64,000 nt of DNA from NCBI GenBank assembly GCA_964034945.1, contig OZ035961.1, positions 26,885,684 to 26,949,683 of the forward strand, read 5' to 3'. Shown here piece after piece: positions 37,632 to 47,736 of the stretch. The notes under the pieces are model-generated. The model was not told where the DNA came from. It made no database searches and saw only the letters and a program-made list of their open reading frames with translations. The position numbers and the translations under genes are program-made. Numbering within the stretch: the stretch's first letter is position 1; each line of letters starts with the position of its first letter. Source of the stretch: Chrysopilus asiliformis. Taxonomy: Eukaryota > Arthropoda > Insecta > Diptera > Rhagionidae.

Positions 37632-39541
37632 GTTTTACCAAAGATTAGGTAAATAAAGATAAGAATCCTAGAACAAGTGCTTGAGTTGTAGAATAATCGG
37701 ACAGCGGAAGTGAAATCTGTAGTATAAAAATATTTAAATTGCATGCCTTATTCGACTGAGATGCATAACTCTACATTATTTTCTATACAATTTAAAAGTT
37801 CTATGAAAAAATCTGTTGTTTCCTATCTTCAGTTATCTAATCTTTGGTTTTAACCTAATTTTAATTGTAGAGCAGCAAACTTATATTTTTTTGATTGTCA
37901 TTTTAAATTGCTTTATTTTTATAATATAGTATTTACATTTTTTATAAAAAAGTATCCCCAAAATAATGTTATTCTTAAAATATGTATGAATTACATCACA
38001 ATAACACAATCAAAATGAACTTTCAATCAAAATCTGGAGGTCACACTGTAAATTGAACATCTCGTTGTCAGAAGGTTTGTATTCGTGTTTCATCTCCAAT
38101 AATAGCCTAAATGCCACTATTATTTACTGATTAATAGAATTATTCACTTTCAATTGAAATCAATTGATCACAAAATTACATTAAAGCGCCGAAGAAAAAA
38201 TAAAATGAATGAACTTTACACCCGAGGAAAGTCATTTTCCCGGTGAATTAAATCGAAAGCCAACCTACATAACGAACGGCAAGAAGTACAAAATCGTTCA
38301 ACATAACTCAAACGGCCATTTCCCCTCCGAAACATCAAAAAGCGCGAACAGCAATAATAATGGCAATTAGTGCAAACGGGACAAAACACATCCACTAGCA
38401 TAATCAATCAGCTTGGCAGCCACCACAAGACCGAGTGTTCAATTGACCTGCCCCTATTCGATATGCACAGCATAAAAACTTAACGAAAACCTTTCGTTTC
38501 GTTCGTTATAACGGCTTCGTTGAAACTTTCGCCTGCCGCAAAACCTGAAGAATACACAAACATAACCGGCAATTCATCGAAAATGATGTTTTATTTCTTC
38601 TTCAGTTGTCTCCGTCTTCCCCCTTGATTTCAGCATGGAATCGTATTTCAACTCAATTCGGCATGAATTTTGTTGGTCCGGTCGCCATATTTATTGCGTC
38701 ATAACAACATGGTCCTGAGTAGACACTTTTTATGTGCCGTCGATTAATTTTTACGTCATTTTAATCGCAATTCTAGTTGAAATTAATATTAGAATAGTAA
38801 ATTGTAATTGTGGCAAGATTTGATGTTGTTATTCCGTGATTATTACGAGATTCCGCACTTTTATAGTTGTTTAATTTGTGTTTGTTAATTCACATAATTC
38901 TATGTTGGTTTATGGCGGTCGCTGTTCATTTTGGCATCGCCGCCATTCATTCATTCACGATTCATTTTATGATTTCGTTGTATTTCATTTTCAGTGAATA
39001 TATGTTTGTTTATAGCACGTTTATGCTTTTGTATGGCTATTATGTGCACATGTGTTTGAGTTTGTAATATGGATGGTCCATTTTAATGTTGAACGGATTT
39101 ACGGCTCGACTTTGGATGTGGAACAAGTGGGGATATCAAATATAAGTGAGTTCATCACCGCCATTATTTCTTAAAGCACGTGCTTTTTGTTGAATTACAC
39201 GCGTTTTTAGTTATTGTATACTATAGTAACTATTAGTAGATGGTAAATACAACAATATTGTTTTGATTAGAATTTCGATGAATAAAAATGATTTTCTCTA
39301 GAGGTGGTAAAATTTTTAACGATGTTTTCATTGTAACGCTTTTTGTACCCTTAATGATAGAACCATTACCCTTAATGATAGAATTTTTTCGTTTATAAAT
39401 TTAATCAGGGTATTCACAGTCCTCTTTCAAATTGCGGGTAAATTTACCGCTCGGTAATTCAGTCAAATTTAACAGATTTTTACCGAGACGGTTACTTTGT
39501 TCATGTAAAAATGAATTACCGGATTCGGTAATTGTAGACAT
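37632..39541. other. No gene recognised
   Basis: Includes a GC-richer, less repetitive stretch (about 38215-38660) with a motif variant at 38529-38545 (tcgcctgccgcaaaacc). A 13-bp phrase (cccttaatgatag) is directly duplicated at about 39348-39381. No convincing frame. Confidence 0.45.
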
Positions 39542-40131
39542 GCCTTGAGCAGGGTTGGGACTTTAGTACATATGTACTAGATCTAGTACCTTTTTGACTC
39601 ATTTAGTACCCTAGTAAATACTACAGCCCATGAATCTGGTACCTTTTCATGGTTTATATAAAAGATGATTTTATCTGAATTTATAGCTCCCTTTAAAAAG
39701 CCATCACTTTTCTATGTTTAGAAAAAAAAAAGTACTTTTTAAATGATCCCGCCACAACTCTTTAATTAAAGACTACTGAAAATCAATCGTAGGCCATGGA
39801 AATATGATTTATATTAGCAATAGCTCAAAATACTTCTCGAAATTTAAGTTTTTAGATGGAGTTTATACAAAAATTTAAAATTTAAATAGAAGCGAAAAAA
39901 AACAAATACATCTAGACAACTTTTATTGGTTTTTTGGAGTTTTTCTAGAGTATTTTTTGACCGAGAACGGTTATATTTACAGCGCAAAAGTCAATCCATA
40001 TGGGTTAAGGATTTTTTTCTAAAATTACGATAGTTAAAAAAAATCTAGTACCACATTATCTCAATCTAGTACCCTTTTTGGGCAAAAATAGTACCTTTTA
40101 CACATCCTCAAGTCCCAACCCTGGCCTTGAG
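39542..40131 (+). mobile_element. hAT-type MITE, 574 bp, with 8-bp target duplication
   Basis: The element is 39550-40123, with ends CAGGGTTGGGACTT and AAGTCCCAACCCTG (14-bp perfect inverted repeat). The 8-bp sequence gccttgag flanks both sides (39542-39549, 40124-40131). An 8-bp duplication and CAGGG-type ends are hallmarks of the hAT superfamily. The interior repeats the phrase tagtacc many times near both ends. No transposase remnant. Confidence 0.9.
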
Positions 40132-40229
40132 TCGTGTTTTCCGGCCCGGTTATTCGGTATCAAGAATCAACCGCGAGTGGCGCTAGTAATGTTTTTAGTT
40201 GTCAAATTTTCTCAGGAGAGGCGGAAAGG

Positions 40230-40615
40230 AGCGGTGCGAATGGATTTTATGTAAACTCATATGCTAAACAATTTTTCAATAAGTCTCACCGTTTTTGAGA
40301 AAACAGAAAAAAAATCAATTCGTATGGGCGAAGAAGTGGTCCGAATGGATTTTGATGTATCGATAAGTTATATAAAATCCTCTTCTAAACACATTTTACC
40401 TTAATAAATTTTCCAATATGACTCACCGTTTTCGAGAAAATTGCAAAAAAGTGTTTCGTTTGTATGGGAAAGAGGGAAAAGAAGGGAAAAGAAGCTTTTG
40501 CCGACTCAAGAACTTAGCCTAGCCATTTACGAGAAACGTAACTAAACAAAATTTCAGGTCTCTAGTTTAATCCTTTCAAAATTTATGGTGTTCACGGACA
40601 GATAGACAAATACTT
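40230..40615 (-). mobile_element. Family X fragment (reverse) with duplicated body unit
   Basis: On the minus strand: microsatellite stub, core (plus-strand 40549-40568, aaatttcaggtctctagttt), then the body. The body unit (gaatggattttatg... ctcaccgtttttgaga) is present twice, at about 40236-40330 and 40343-40470. Similar to 530-760 of copy 1. Confidence 0.65.
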
Positions 40616-40622
40616 TACATAA

Positions 40623-40670
40623 TAGTGGTTTTCAAAACTTTTTCGCCTGCGGCGCATATTTTGGATATGT
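40623..40670 (+). mobile_element. hAT-like terminus joined to the GCCGCAGGCGAAA motif
   Basis: tagtggttttcaaaactttt is followed directly by tcgcctgcggcgcatatttt. This is the one place where the scattered GC-rich motif sits immediately inside a hAT-like end, which suggests where the motif comes from. Confidence 0.5.
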
Positions 40671-40724
40671 CTGAACGGTGCATCTTTTGAAAATCGTTTT
40701 TAGGTGGGTCAAAATTTAAAGTTT

Positions 40725-42764
40725 GCGCTTGGGCTCTGCTTTGGACTTCCAATGGTGTTATTTCATCGCTGAAACCATTGGAGATTTGTGAAAAAATTAT
40801 ACATATAGGTACTGTCACTTTGCCAAAAAAAATTCTTTAGTTAACCCCCAGTCCAACCTTTATTATAAAAGGTCTTTTGACACTTGCGGTAGAAATAGCG
40901 CTAGAAACTTTTTTTTTCGAACCAAAAACTCAGTAGTAACTGACATTTTTTTCGTACTAATTAAACAGCATCCCCCCATGGAAAAAATGTATCTTTTTGA
41001 TACATCTTTCGATTCAATTCATATAGGGTATTCACGATTTCACGATTAACTCTTGGCGTTTGTAACTTTTCTTAAATAAATAAATTTGATTGATAGGAAT
41101 TTCAAGGATTAGATGGTTTTTCGTCGAGAAGAAACGAAAAATGGAAAATACTTTCACGTTTTCTTAGATTTTTTCCCTAACACTTATATTTTGTTCTGTT
41201 AAAAATTATTTCTGGAAGAAAAAAAATATAATTCAGCTCTAAATCTCACGTAAAAGAAGGATATTTCTCTCGATTCTTGTTTTTGGTGCGTGACAAAGCG
41301 GCAGTGCTGATATACGACGATAGAACGATATAAGTCCCTTCTTTCTAGCATAAGACAAATGACTTTTTTTCGGTATTTTCGGTCGGTTCGGCCTGTTTGC
41401 CTCTGTTCCTTTTTTTAAGCAAGGGGGGGAGGCATAGACCTTCCCTATACATATATATATATATATATACCGATAAATATACGCAAGATCTGCGCATGCA
41501 TTCCAAACATCTCCGGGTTGAATTATATCTTTCTGTATTTTTCATGGGAGACAAAGCAGCATTTGGAGTCAAAAGCGGTGGCCAGGATCCGGATCGGAAC
41601 GGTGAATAGCGAAAGCTGTTCCTACATCAGCTAGGATCTAAAGTGCTTACGGATGGGAATAGCGTGGGCGAGGGGCGAGAAACGCGGGGAACGGACACAA
41701 AACTTCTAGGACAATATAGGCAGTAGCAGAAGCTGTGTATACTGAATAAGCGAGCGAGAATAGGGAGCCAAAGCGATATTAAAGCACAAAAAAGGATTTT
41801 TGGTACCATTAAATGCCTTGGGTGAAATCAATAAATTTATCTTGGATCAAATTTAGGCCAACTTTATGTACTAAATGAGTGAAATAAGGAGGCGCTTTTT
41901 GTTTGCCGCTCTTTTATATCGCACAATACATGTGCACACATATAAAATTATAAACGCATACAATTTTATCTTCTTTCACTTTTATTTTCGTAGTATTGAA
42001 TGATAAAGTTGTTTTTTAACGATTTTTTTTGCCGAATTTTTTTTTTGTTCATCCCTATTCCATTCACAAAATGGTATTTTATGTTTTGTCGCTAATGCTT
42101 TTTCCCTATTTAATTCTTTAAATTGGTTTTCACTTATTATTTACAAAATAAATTTCGAATACCCACAAATAAATGAAATAATCGCGGTAAAATTAATTAG
42201 GATTATTCGTTTATTGGTCATTAGTGGAACGTGATTGCGTTTTAGATTTTAAATGATATTTATTTGCTATTTAAATAAAAATTTGCTCGGTATAATAGCG
42301 ATGGAAAAAAATCACCCGTTGATAAATCTTGGAAAATTTTTTATGACATTTTTAATGATCATTCGATTACATAATTTCCTGCTAGATAACATTTTTTACG
42401 CGCAGTTGACATTCTAGTTATCAGATTACTATTGACTGGTTTCTCAACCAAATGTCAACTGGGCATTAAAGATTTTAAATCTGCGAGTGTCTTCAAAAAT
42501 TCGCCAAAAATGTTTTGAATTAATGATGAACATAAAAGAAAGTGAAAATTTTTATTTTGATTTATTTTCCGTGTAATCCCTTACAGTTTTCATTTATGAG
42601 TAAATTTTGTATCAAATATTTGGTAATTGTAAGAAAAGCTATACGGCTTTGTGGTAATTTCGTCACTGATATAGCCTAATTGACGGATTTTTCTAATATG
42701 CTGTAACCTTACAAATTTTGTAATCCCAGCCATGGCTTGCAACCCTTGTAAAACTGCAAGCAGG
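40725..42764. other. No gene recognised; (AT)n microsatellite at 41449-41469
   Basis: An AT dinucleotide run of about 10 units lies at 41449-41469. A GC-richer patch at about 41570-41780 contains frames on both strands with no recognisable product. Confidence 0.5.
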
Positions 42765-42860
42765 GCAGAGCGGAGTAGAAAATTCTTATCAATATTTGCG
42801 ACAGAGTGGAGTAGAAAATTGTTATCAATATTTGGGGCAGAACGGAGAAGATTCTTACCA
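42765..42860 (+). repeat. 36-bp tandem repeat, about 2.6 units
   Basis: gcagagcggagtagaaaatt at 42765 recurs at 42801 and, truncated, at 42837. A 96-codon frame (42732-43022) runs through this and the next repeat because 36 is a multiple of three; I do not regard it as a gene. Confidence 0.93.
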
Positions 42861-42923
42861 GACCTCCTTGCCAGACCTCCTTACCAGACCTCCTTGCCAG
42901 ACCTCCTTGCCAGACGTCCTTAC
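42854..42923 (+). repeat. 13-bp tandem repeat, five units
   Basis: cttaccagacctc/cttgccagacctc alternate imperfectly for five units directly after the 36-bp repeat. Confidence 0.95.
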
Positions 42924-45900
42924 TTCTCTTTGGGGTGTAATGGATATAAGAAAATTTTTTTATTAAATTTAATCAAGTACGAGACAATTTTTGATCAACC
43001 ATGTAAAATCTCGTTTACTTAATTTATCACAGAGAGGAACTTTTTATTCGATTTTGCGAAAAACAACCAAATTTTTGTGAAAAATAATTTTTAACACGTT
43101 AACTGCCACGCAAATTAAATACAACTCGCATGTACTGTAGGCGTCACCTCCGCGTGGTTCGAGGAGGTCTCACAGCAGTATGTTAAAACATAGGCAGGCA
43201 AACAAATGCGGCGTCAGGGACAATTTGGTATATTTAGCGCTTCATTCTGAACATTTATTCTTATAATCAAAAAAACATTTTGCCAGTAGTAGTTCTTTTA
43301 GGAAAAATAGATCTTTATAAACATTTAAACGATTAGAAATAAACATTTTTGCCACAATTTTTAAATAATATTAGTTGCGAAGTTATTATATTGCAGTTTT
43401 ATGGTTAAAATGCATAAAAAAGTAGTAGTATGGCCACACGACACCTTTGCCAATTTCTGGCGCGTCAGAGAAAGTGTTAAAAAATTTATCGCTGTACACA
43501 AAGAACGATGCACGATTTTGCCCCCCTAAACTAACTTTTGAATCAGTGAGGGGTTTTCGTGATTTTCTCGTGATTTTCCGAACTTTCTCGTGATTTTTCA
43601 CAGAAATCATGGCATAACTAAAAACTTCGTTAACCACTCACCATCCCCCTGCAATCCGGTGGCTCTTGACGCCATATATGGATGAAACTAGAGAATGTGC
43701 CCTTTCCAAAAAGTACTCAACCAAAGTGAAAACTACACGGGTTCAAAAGTTAACCCAGGGGCACGAAAAACGCTATTTCTTGCATGGTTATTTGCATAAA
43801 ATCATTCAAATTTCGAGTTGACGACTAAATCTGATGGAGTTCAATAGATAATCGTCGAAAAAGTCCTTGGAACCCCCAAAATGTTCTTAAAATTTCTGAA
43901 TTGTGGTTTTTTTTTAAATACCCTTTTTGGGCCAAAAAAAGGGTATCTTTTTTTTAAAGAAAACCCCCGATTCTGATTTTGTAGTTTTTACTATTTTATT
44001 ACTATTGCTTTATAACTTACAGAAGTGTAAGTTTTCGATAAGTTCTCGGCAGAGATAACAGGACGCATTGCCACTTCCTGTTAACATTTAATATTACTCG
44101 ATTTAATAAATTATAAAAAATATCTTTTTTTAAGAAATTGTGTTTAATCAATTATTATAGTAAGGTGCGGATTTAATTGGAAGATTAAATTTCCATTAAA
44201 TGGCGAATTTTTAACCTTTCCTGGTAGATTCTAACACAAGACACGGTACGAAATTTCTGTTGAATCGGTCAAATGATTTTGAAGCTCGGAAATGAGTAAG
44301 GAAAAAATGTGTCACAAAATCATTTGGGGTTCCTGCAAAACAAGGAAATTCTCAAACCACCCTTTAAAATTTTTAAGAAGTTTTTTTTTAAATGATTAGT
44401 GAAACTGTGGCTGTTATAGATAACACTTTATTAGATAACATTTTTCTTCTTATTAAAATTATTTGTTTATCGAATTTTCCAAACCTCTAGCACCAAAATC
44501 AATATTGGCCGTTTATTTTGATTTTTAAATAACATTCGGTGTTAATCTTGTAAAATTTATATCAGTTTTGTGATTCTATTACGGTTCAAAAATCCATATT
44601 TCATATGTGCAAAGCCTTCGGAATGAAATTTGTGCACTCTCGATTATGAAACTAAAATCGAATTTAAATGCAAGGGAATCCCCTTTTTGGGTAAACTTTA
44701 TGAAGGACAACTCTTTCATTTGACTCCATAAAACCTAAAATATTGTTCCAATCTGAAAAGCGACAATGCAATGCATCAGTTAGCAAAGGTATTCTTACTC
44801 CAGTAGTACTTAAATGTGTATATACGTACATGCAAAAAAAAAACAACGGTATTCAACATAGCTCTACGTAGGTAACAATAAAAGACCCATAATACTATCA
44901 GAAGCCTTTAGACTCACTCATCTCGGGCAACATAAAACGCATTCAATATGAATGGTAAAGGGCTGAATCCGCTTTAGCCGAATTTTCACGATGCGCATTC
45001 AATAGCTGCACATTCTTATACCTTTTATGCATAAAAATATAGGTATGTTAATATCACCTATTGATATGCATATGTAGGTATGTTGGGGTTTATGCTGCAC
45101 ATGAATTTTTGAATTTTGTATATTCGCCGCTGTAGCATATGAATTGTTCTCTTATGTTGAGCACTAATACCACTTAAAACTTAAGAGGAACCAAAAACCG
45201 GGATATATCGCAATGGCGACAGTGGAGCACGTTGAATAATGTTGCCACATGTCAGTGGATTTACGGCTCGAAAATAAAATTTAATGGCTTTAACACAAGT
45301 TCCGGGAGTTGAAATGAAAAATTTGTCTCGCACTTGATTAATTTGAATATAAAAATCTCCTCGAGGAAAGAGGTTGTAGGTAACAACAATTTCGGAATGT
45401 GTAGGGAAATAAATTTTATAGCTTAATAATTGTATAGCCATCATGACAGTTTTTATGAGTTTTTGTGGCTTTTATGACTATTGAGATTTAAGTTTGTTTC
45501 ATTTATACGTAATTATGATAAATTAGGCTTTATTAAAATTTTGTGGTTTTAGAAATTCTAAAAACCAAGGAAAATCCGTCTTAAACGAGTGATTGAAAAT
45601 TATGCAGGAAAATTACTATCGAAATAAGAAACAAATCTGTCTTTCTTATAGTTCTCTTCAAAGATGTCAACAAAAATTTTAATTTAAATTTCTTTGTCTG
45701 TTGGTCCCGTCAGTCGCGAGCATATCATTTGGAACGGTTAGTCGAAAGAAGTTGAAATTTGTCTTAAGGTAAATGTTTGCCGACACCGGTCTTTCTCAAT
45801 ACATATAGATACAGACTTTTGACAAAAGTTCTCAGAATTATGATTCATTCCAAAAAAAAAGTGTCAGATGTCGAATAAATCGCAGAGGCACGAAAAATTT

Positions 45901-45942
45901 TAAGTTAAAACTTTCATTTATCTGTTAATAATTGAAGGCAAC
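42924..45942. other. No gene recognised
   Basis: Contains an isolated palindrome at 43918-43946 (atacccttttt against aaaaaaagggtat) resembling the 5' palindrome of DINE-1-like elements but without the rest of one. Frames at 43386-43637 and 45181-45444 (minus) have no motif. Confidence 0.45.
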
Positions 45943-45944
45943 CA

Positions 45945-46216
45945 CACTCAGAAAAATGTCCAGGTCAACTTTTTGTCAGGTTAACTCTGACCTTACAGAG
46001 GTTTCTGTAAGCCAGCTAGCGGTCAGAGTTAACCTATCTAAGGTGAACTCGTGCAGCTCCCAATGCCCTACTTCACCTGCTGGTGGCTTAATTTCAGAAT
46101 TTCTCCGACCACAGGTCAACTCAGTTTTACTTGCCCACATGCAGGCGAACGCGCGCCTGCCCGAGGCCAATTACGCCGTATGTAGGTCGTCGAGTTAGCC
46201 TCCATTTTTCTGAGTG
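45945..46216 (+). mobile_element. CACTCAG-family MITE, copy B (272 bp)
   Basis: Ends CACTCAGAAAAATG and CATTTTTCTGAGTG, flanked by CA on both sides (45943-45944, 46217-46218). An internal 15-bp perfect inverted repeat lies near the left end (aggttaactctgacc 45978-45992; ggtcagagttaacct 46021-46035). Nearly identical to copy C. Open frames on both strands come from this conserved repeat and are not genes. Confidence 0.92.
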
Positions 46217-46259
46217 CAAACGAAGGAAAAGTTCTATCGGACAAAACTCAAAAACGAAT

Positions 46260-46275
46260 ATGCGCCGCAGGTGAA
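46260..46275 (+). repeat. GCGCCGCAGGTGAAT motif copy
   Basis: tgcgccgcaggtgaat between the MITE and the next family X copy. Confidence 0.6.
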
Positions 46276-46399
46276 TTTTTCTTATCAGAAAGCGGCAAAA
46301 TTATTTAAATCAAAAATTAAAGAGTCCCTAGTGAAAAGTGCTCAATTTTTCGTGCTTGTGGACGTTTCGTAAATAAATGCAATTGAAATTCTGAAATAA

Positions 46400-46928
46400 T
46401 TAAGAGAATGATAAAACAAGTTGAATTTTGCATGTCCGTCCGTCTGTCTGTCCGTCTGTCTGTCCGTCTGTCCGTCTGTCCGTCTGTCCGTCTGTCCGTC
46501 TGTCCGTCTGTCCGTCTGTCCGTCTGTCTGTCCATCTGTCTGTGGCGCGGATTGCGGGCGCACGGATTGAGCTACAGACTTGAAATTTTGCGCAGATTCG
46601 TTTTTCGTAAAATGCGAGGCTAAGTTCGTTCATGGGCAAAAATGGACCATTAGGGGGGTACCCCCCATACAAACGAAAATGTTTTTTGTTAATATCTCAA
46701 AAACGGTGCATCTTATCAAAAAAATCCAAGAACAAAAGTTATTTAGGATATGATTCTACATAAAAGTCCCATACATCAAAATCCAATTGGAATCAATTTT
46801 AAAAAATCTTATTGGAAAGTTTGACTTCAAGTGGAATTTTGGTACAACTGTTCAAATTTTGATACGAATATCCCCATACGGGTTTTCAATAATTGCCAGA
46901 TTGGCAATTATAGCTTTTGTTATGTTTT
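46400..46928 (+). mobile_element. Family X element, copy 6 (5'-truncated)
   Basis: Similarity to copy 3 starts at agaatgataaaa (about 46404), with a GTCC/GTCT microsatellite (46436-46535), core gagctacagacttgaaattt (46569-46588), the right subterminal repeat ccccatacgggt (46872-46883), the 3' stem-loop at 46891-46909 and the tail tagcttttgttatgttttt. Relative to copy 3 it has about 25 extra bases around ttaggggggtaccccccata. The 5' palindrome is absent. It abuts a family Y 3' half. Confidence 0.78.
46436..46543 (+). repeat. (GTCCGTCT)n microsatellite
   Basis: Mostly the 8-bp alternation of GTCC and GTCT, with a few doubled GTCT units at the ends. Confidence 0.95.
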
Positions 46929-47736
46929 TAAATACAGTCTTTTTGAAAATTTCTCGAAATCTATGAGCTTTTGATAATAAGTGAATATAACAAAATTTAA
47001 AGGAAATAAAATTTTCTGCATTTCTTGCTTTAACGGTTTTTTGTATCTCTAACAGTTCTCAAGACAATGAAAAAAAAATTCAGTTTTTTGAAAATCTCTC
47101 GAAAACTGTCTTTTTAGGAAAAAAGGTTAATAACCAAATTCAAAGGAAATCAGATTTCCTGCATTAATCCCTTTAACGATTTTTACATATCTTCAACGGT
47201 TTAAAAGATATTTGAAAAAAAAAATCATGTTTTTTTTAAACTAATGGGGCTATTCACGAATGTAAATGTATCTGCAACTGTAACTTTACATGTTCCACAT
47301 GATTCATACTAATTTTACATTAGATTCCAAATTGGTATTCACAAACTGTAACTGAATAATAGGGATTCCTGACAGTTGCTTCTTCTGAACTGTCTAACAA
47401 ATCGTATAAACATTTCTTTCTAAGTATTTTTATTTAACTTACTCAGAATCTTCTTCCCATCCATTATACAACAATATTAAGTCCGACATATTTCCTTTAT
47501 TCTTAAAATTTTGCATTTTTCTTAAAAAATGTAACCTTATGGATAAGTTTTCTCTCGGCATAAACTTACAGATGATTTGACAGCTAGTTACAGATACAGA
47601 ATGTCAAAGTTACAGTTTCTGAATAGCAAAGTGGACTGAAAATGTAAAGTTACAGATACAGAGCAATCTTACATTTTAAGAATAGGCCCATAAATGTTCC
47701 AGAGGAAAAATTTGTGTTAATTACAACTGATATTTT
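46929..47736 (+). mobile_element. Family Y element, 3' half (copy 6), interrupted by a MITE
   Basis: Two body units start at 46935 (cagtctttttgaaaatttct) and 47081 (cagttttttgaaaatctctc), and a third begins at 47226 but is interrupted at 47244. The 3' module resumes after the MITE and ends with tttgtgttaattacaactga (47711-47730). It is the family's usual 3' end split by the insertion 47245-47690. Confidence 0.72.
47242..47693 (+). mobile_element. PIF/Harbinger-type MITE with TAA target duplication (446 bp)
   Basis: The element is 47245-47690. Ends TGGGGCTATTC and GAATAGGCCCA are inverted with one mismatch, and similarity continues inward (ctgtaactttacat on both sides). TAA flanks at 47242-47244 and 47691-47693. 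Removing the element and one TAA restores aaactaaatgttccagag, which matches the uninterrupted aaactaaatattgcagag of family Y copies 1 and 2. A 3-bp TAA duplication fits PIF/Harbinger elements. No coding sequence. Confidence 0.88.

Noticed and set aside
43918..43946. Isolated palindrome like a DINE-1 5' end
   Set aside because: No microsatellite, core or 3' hairpin follows, so it cannot be called an element.
45932..46198. 88-codon frame and its near-identical counterpart on the minus strand at 63733-63975
   Set aside because: Conserved because both lie in copies B and C of the same MITE, not because of protein function; copy A does not preserve the frame.
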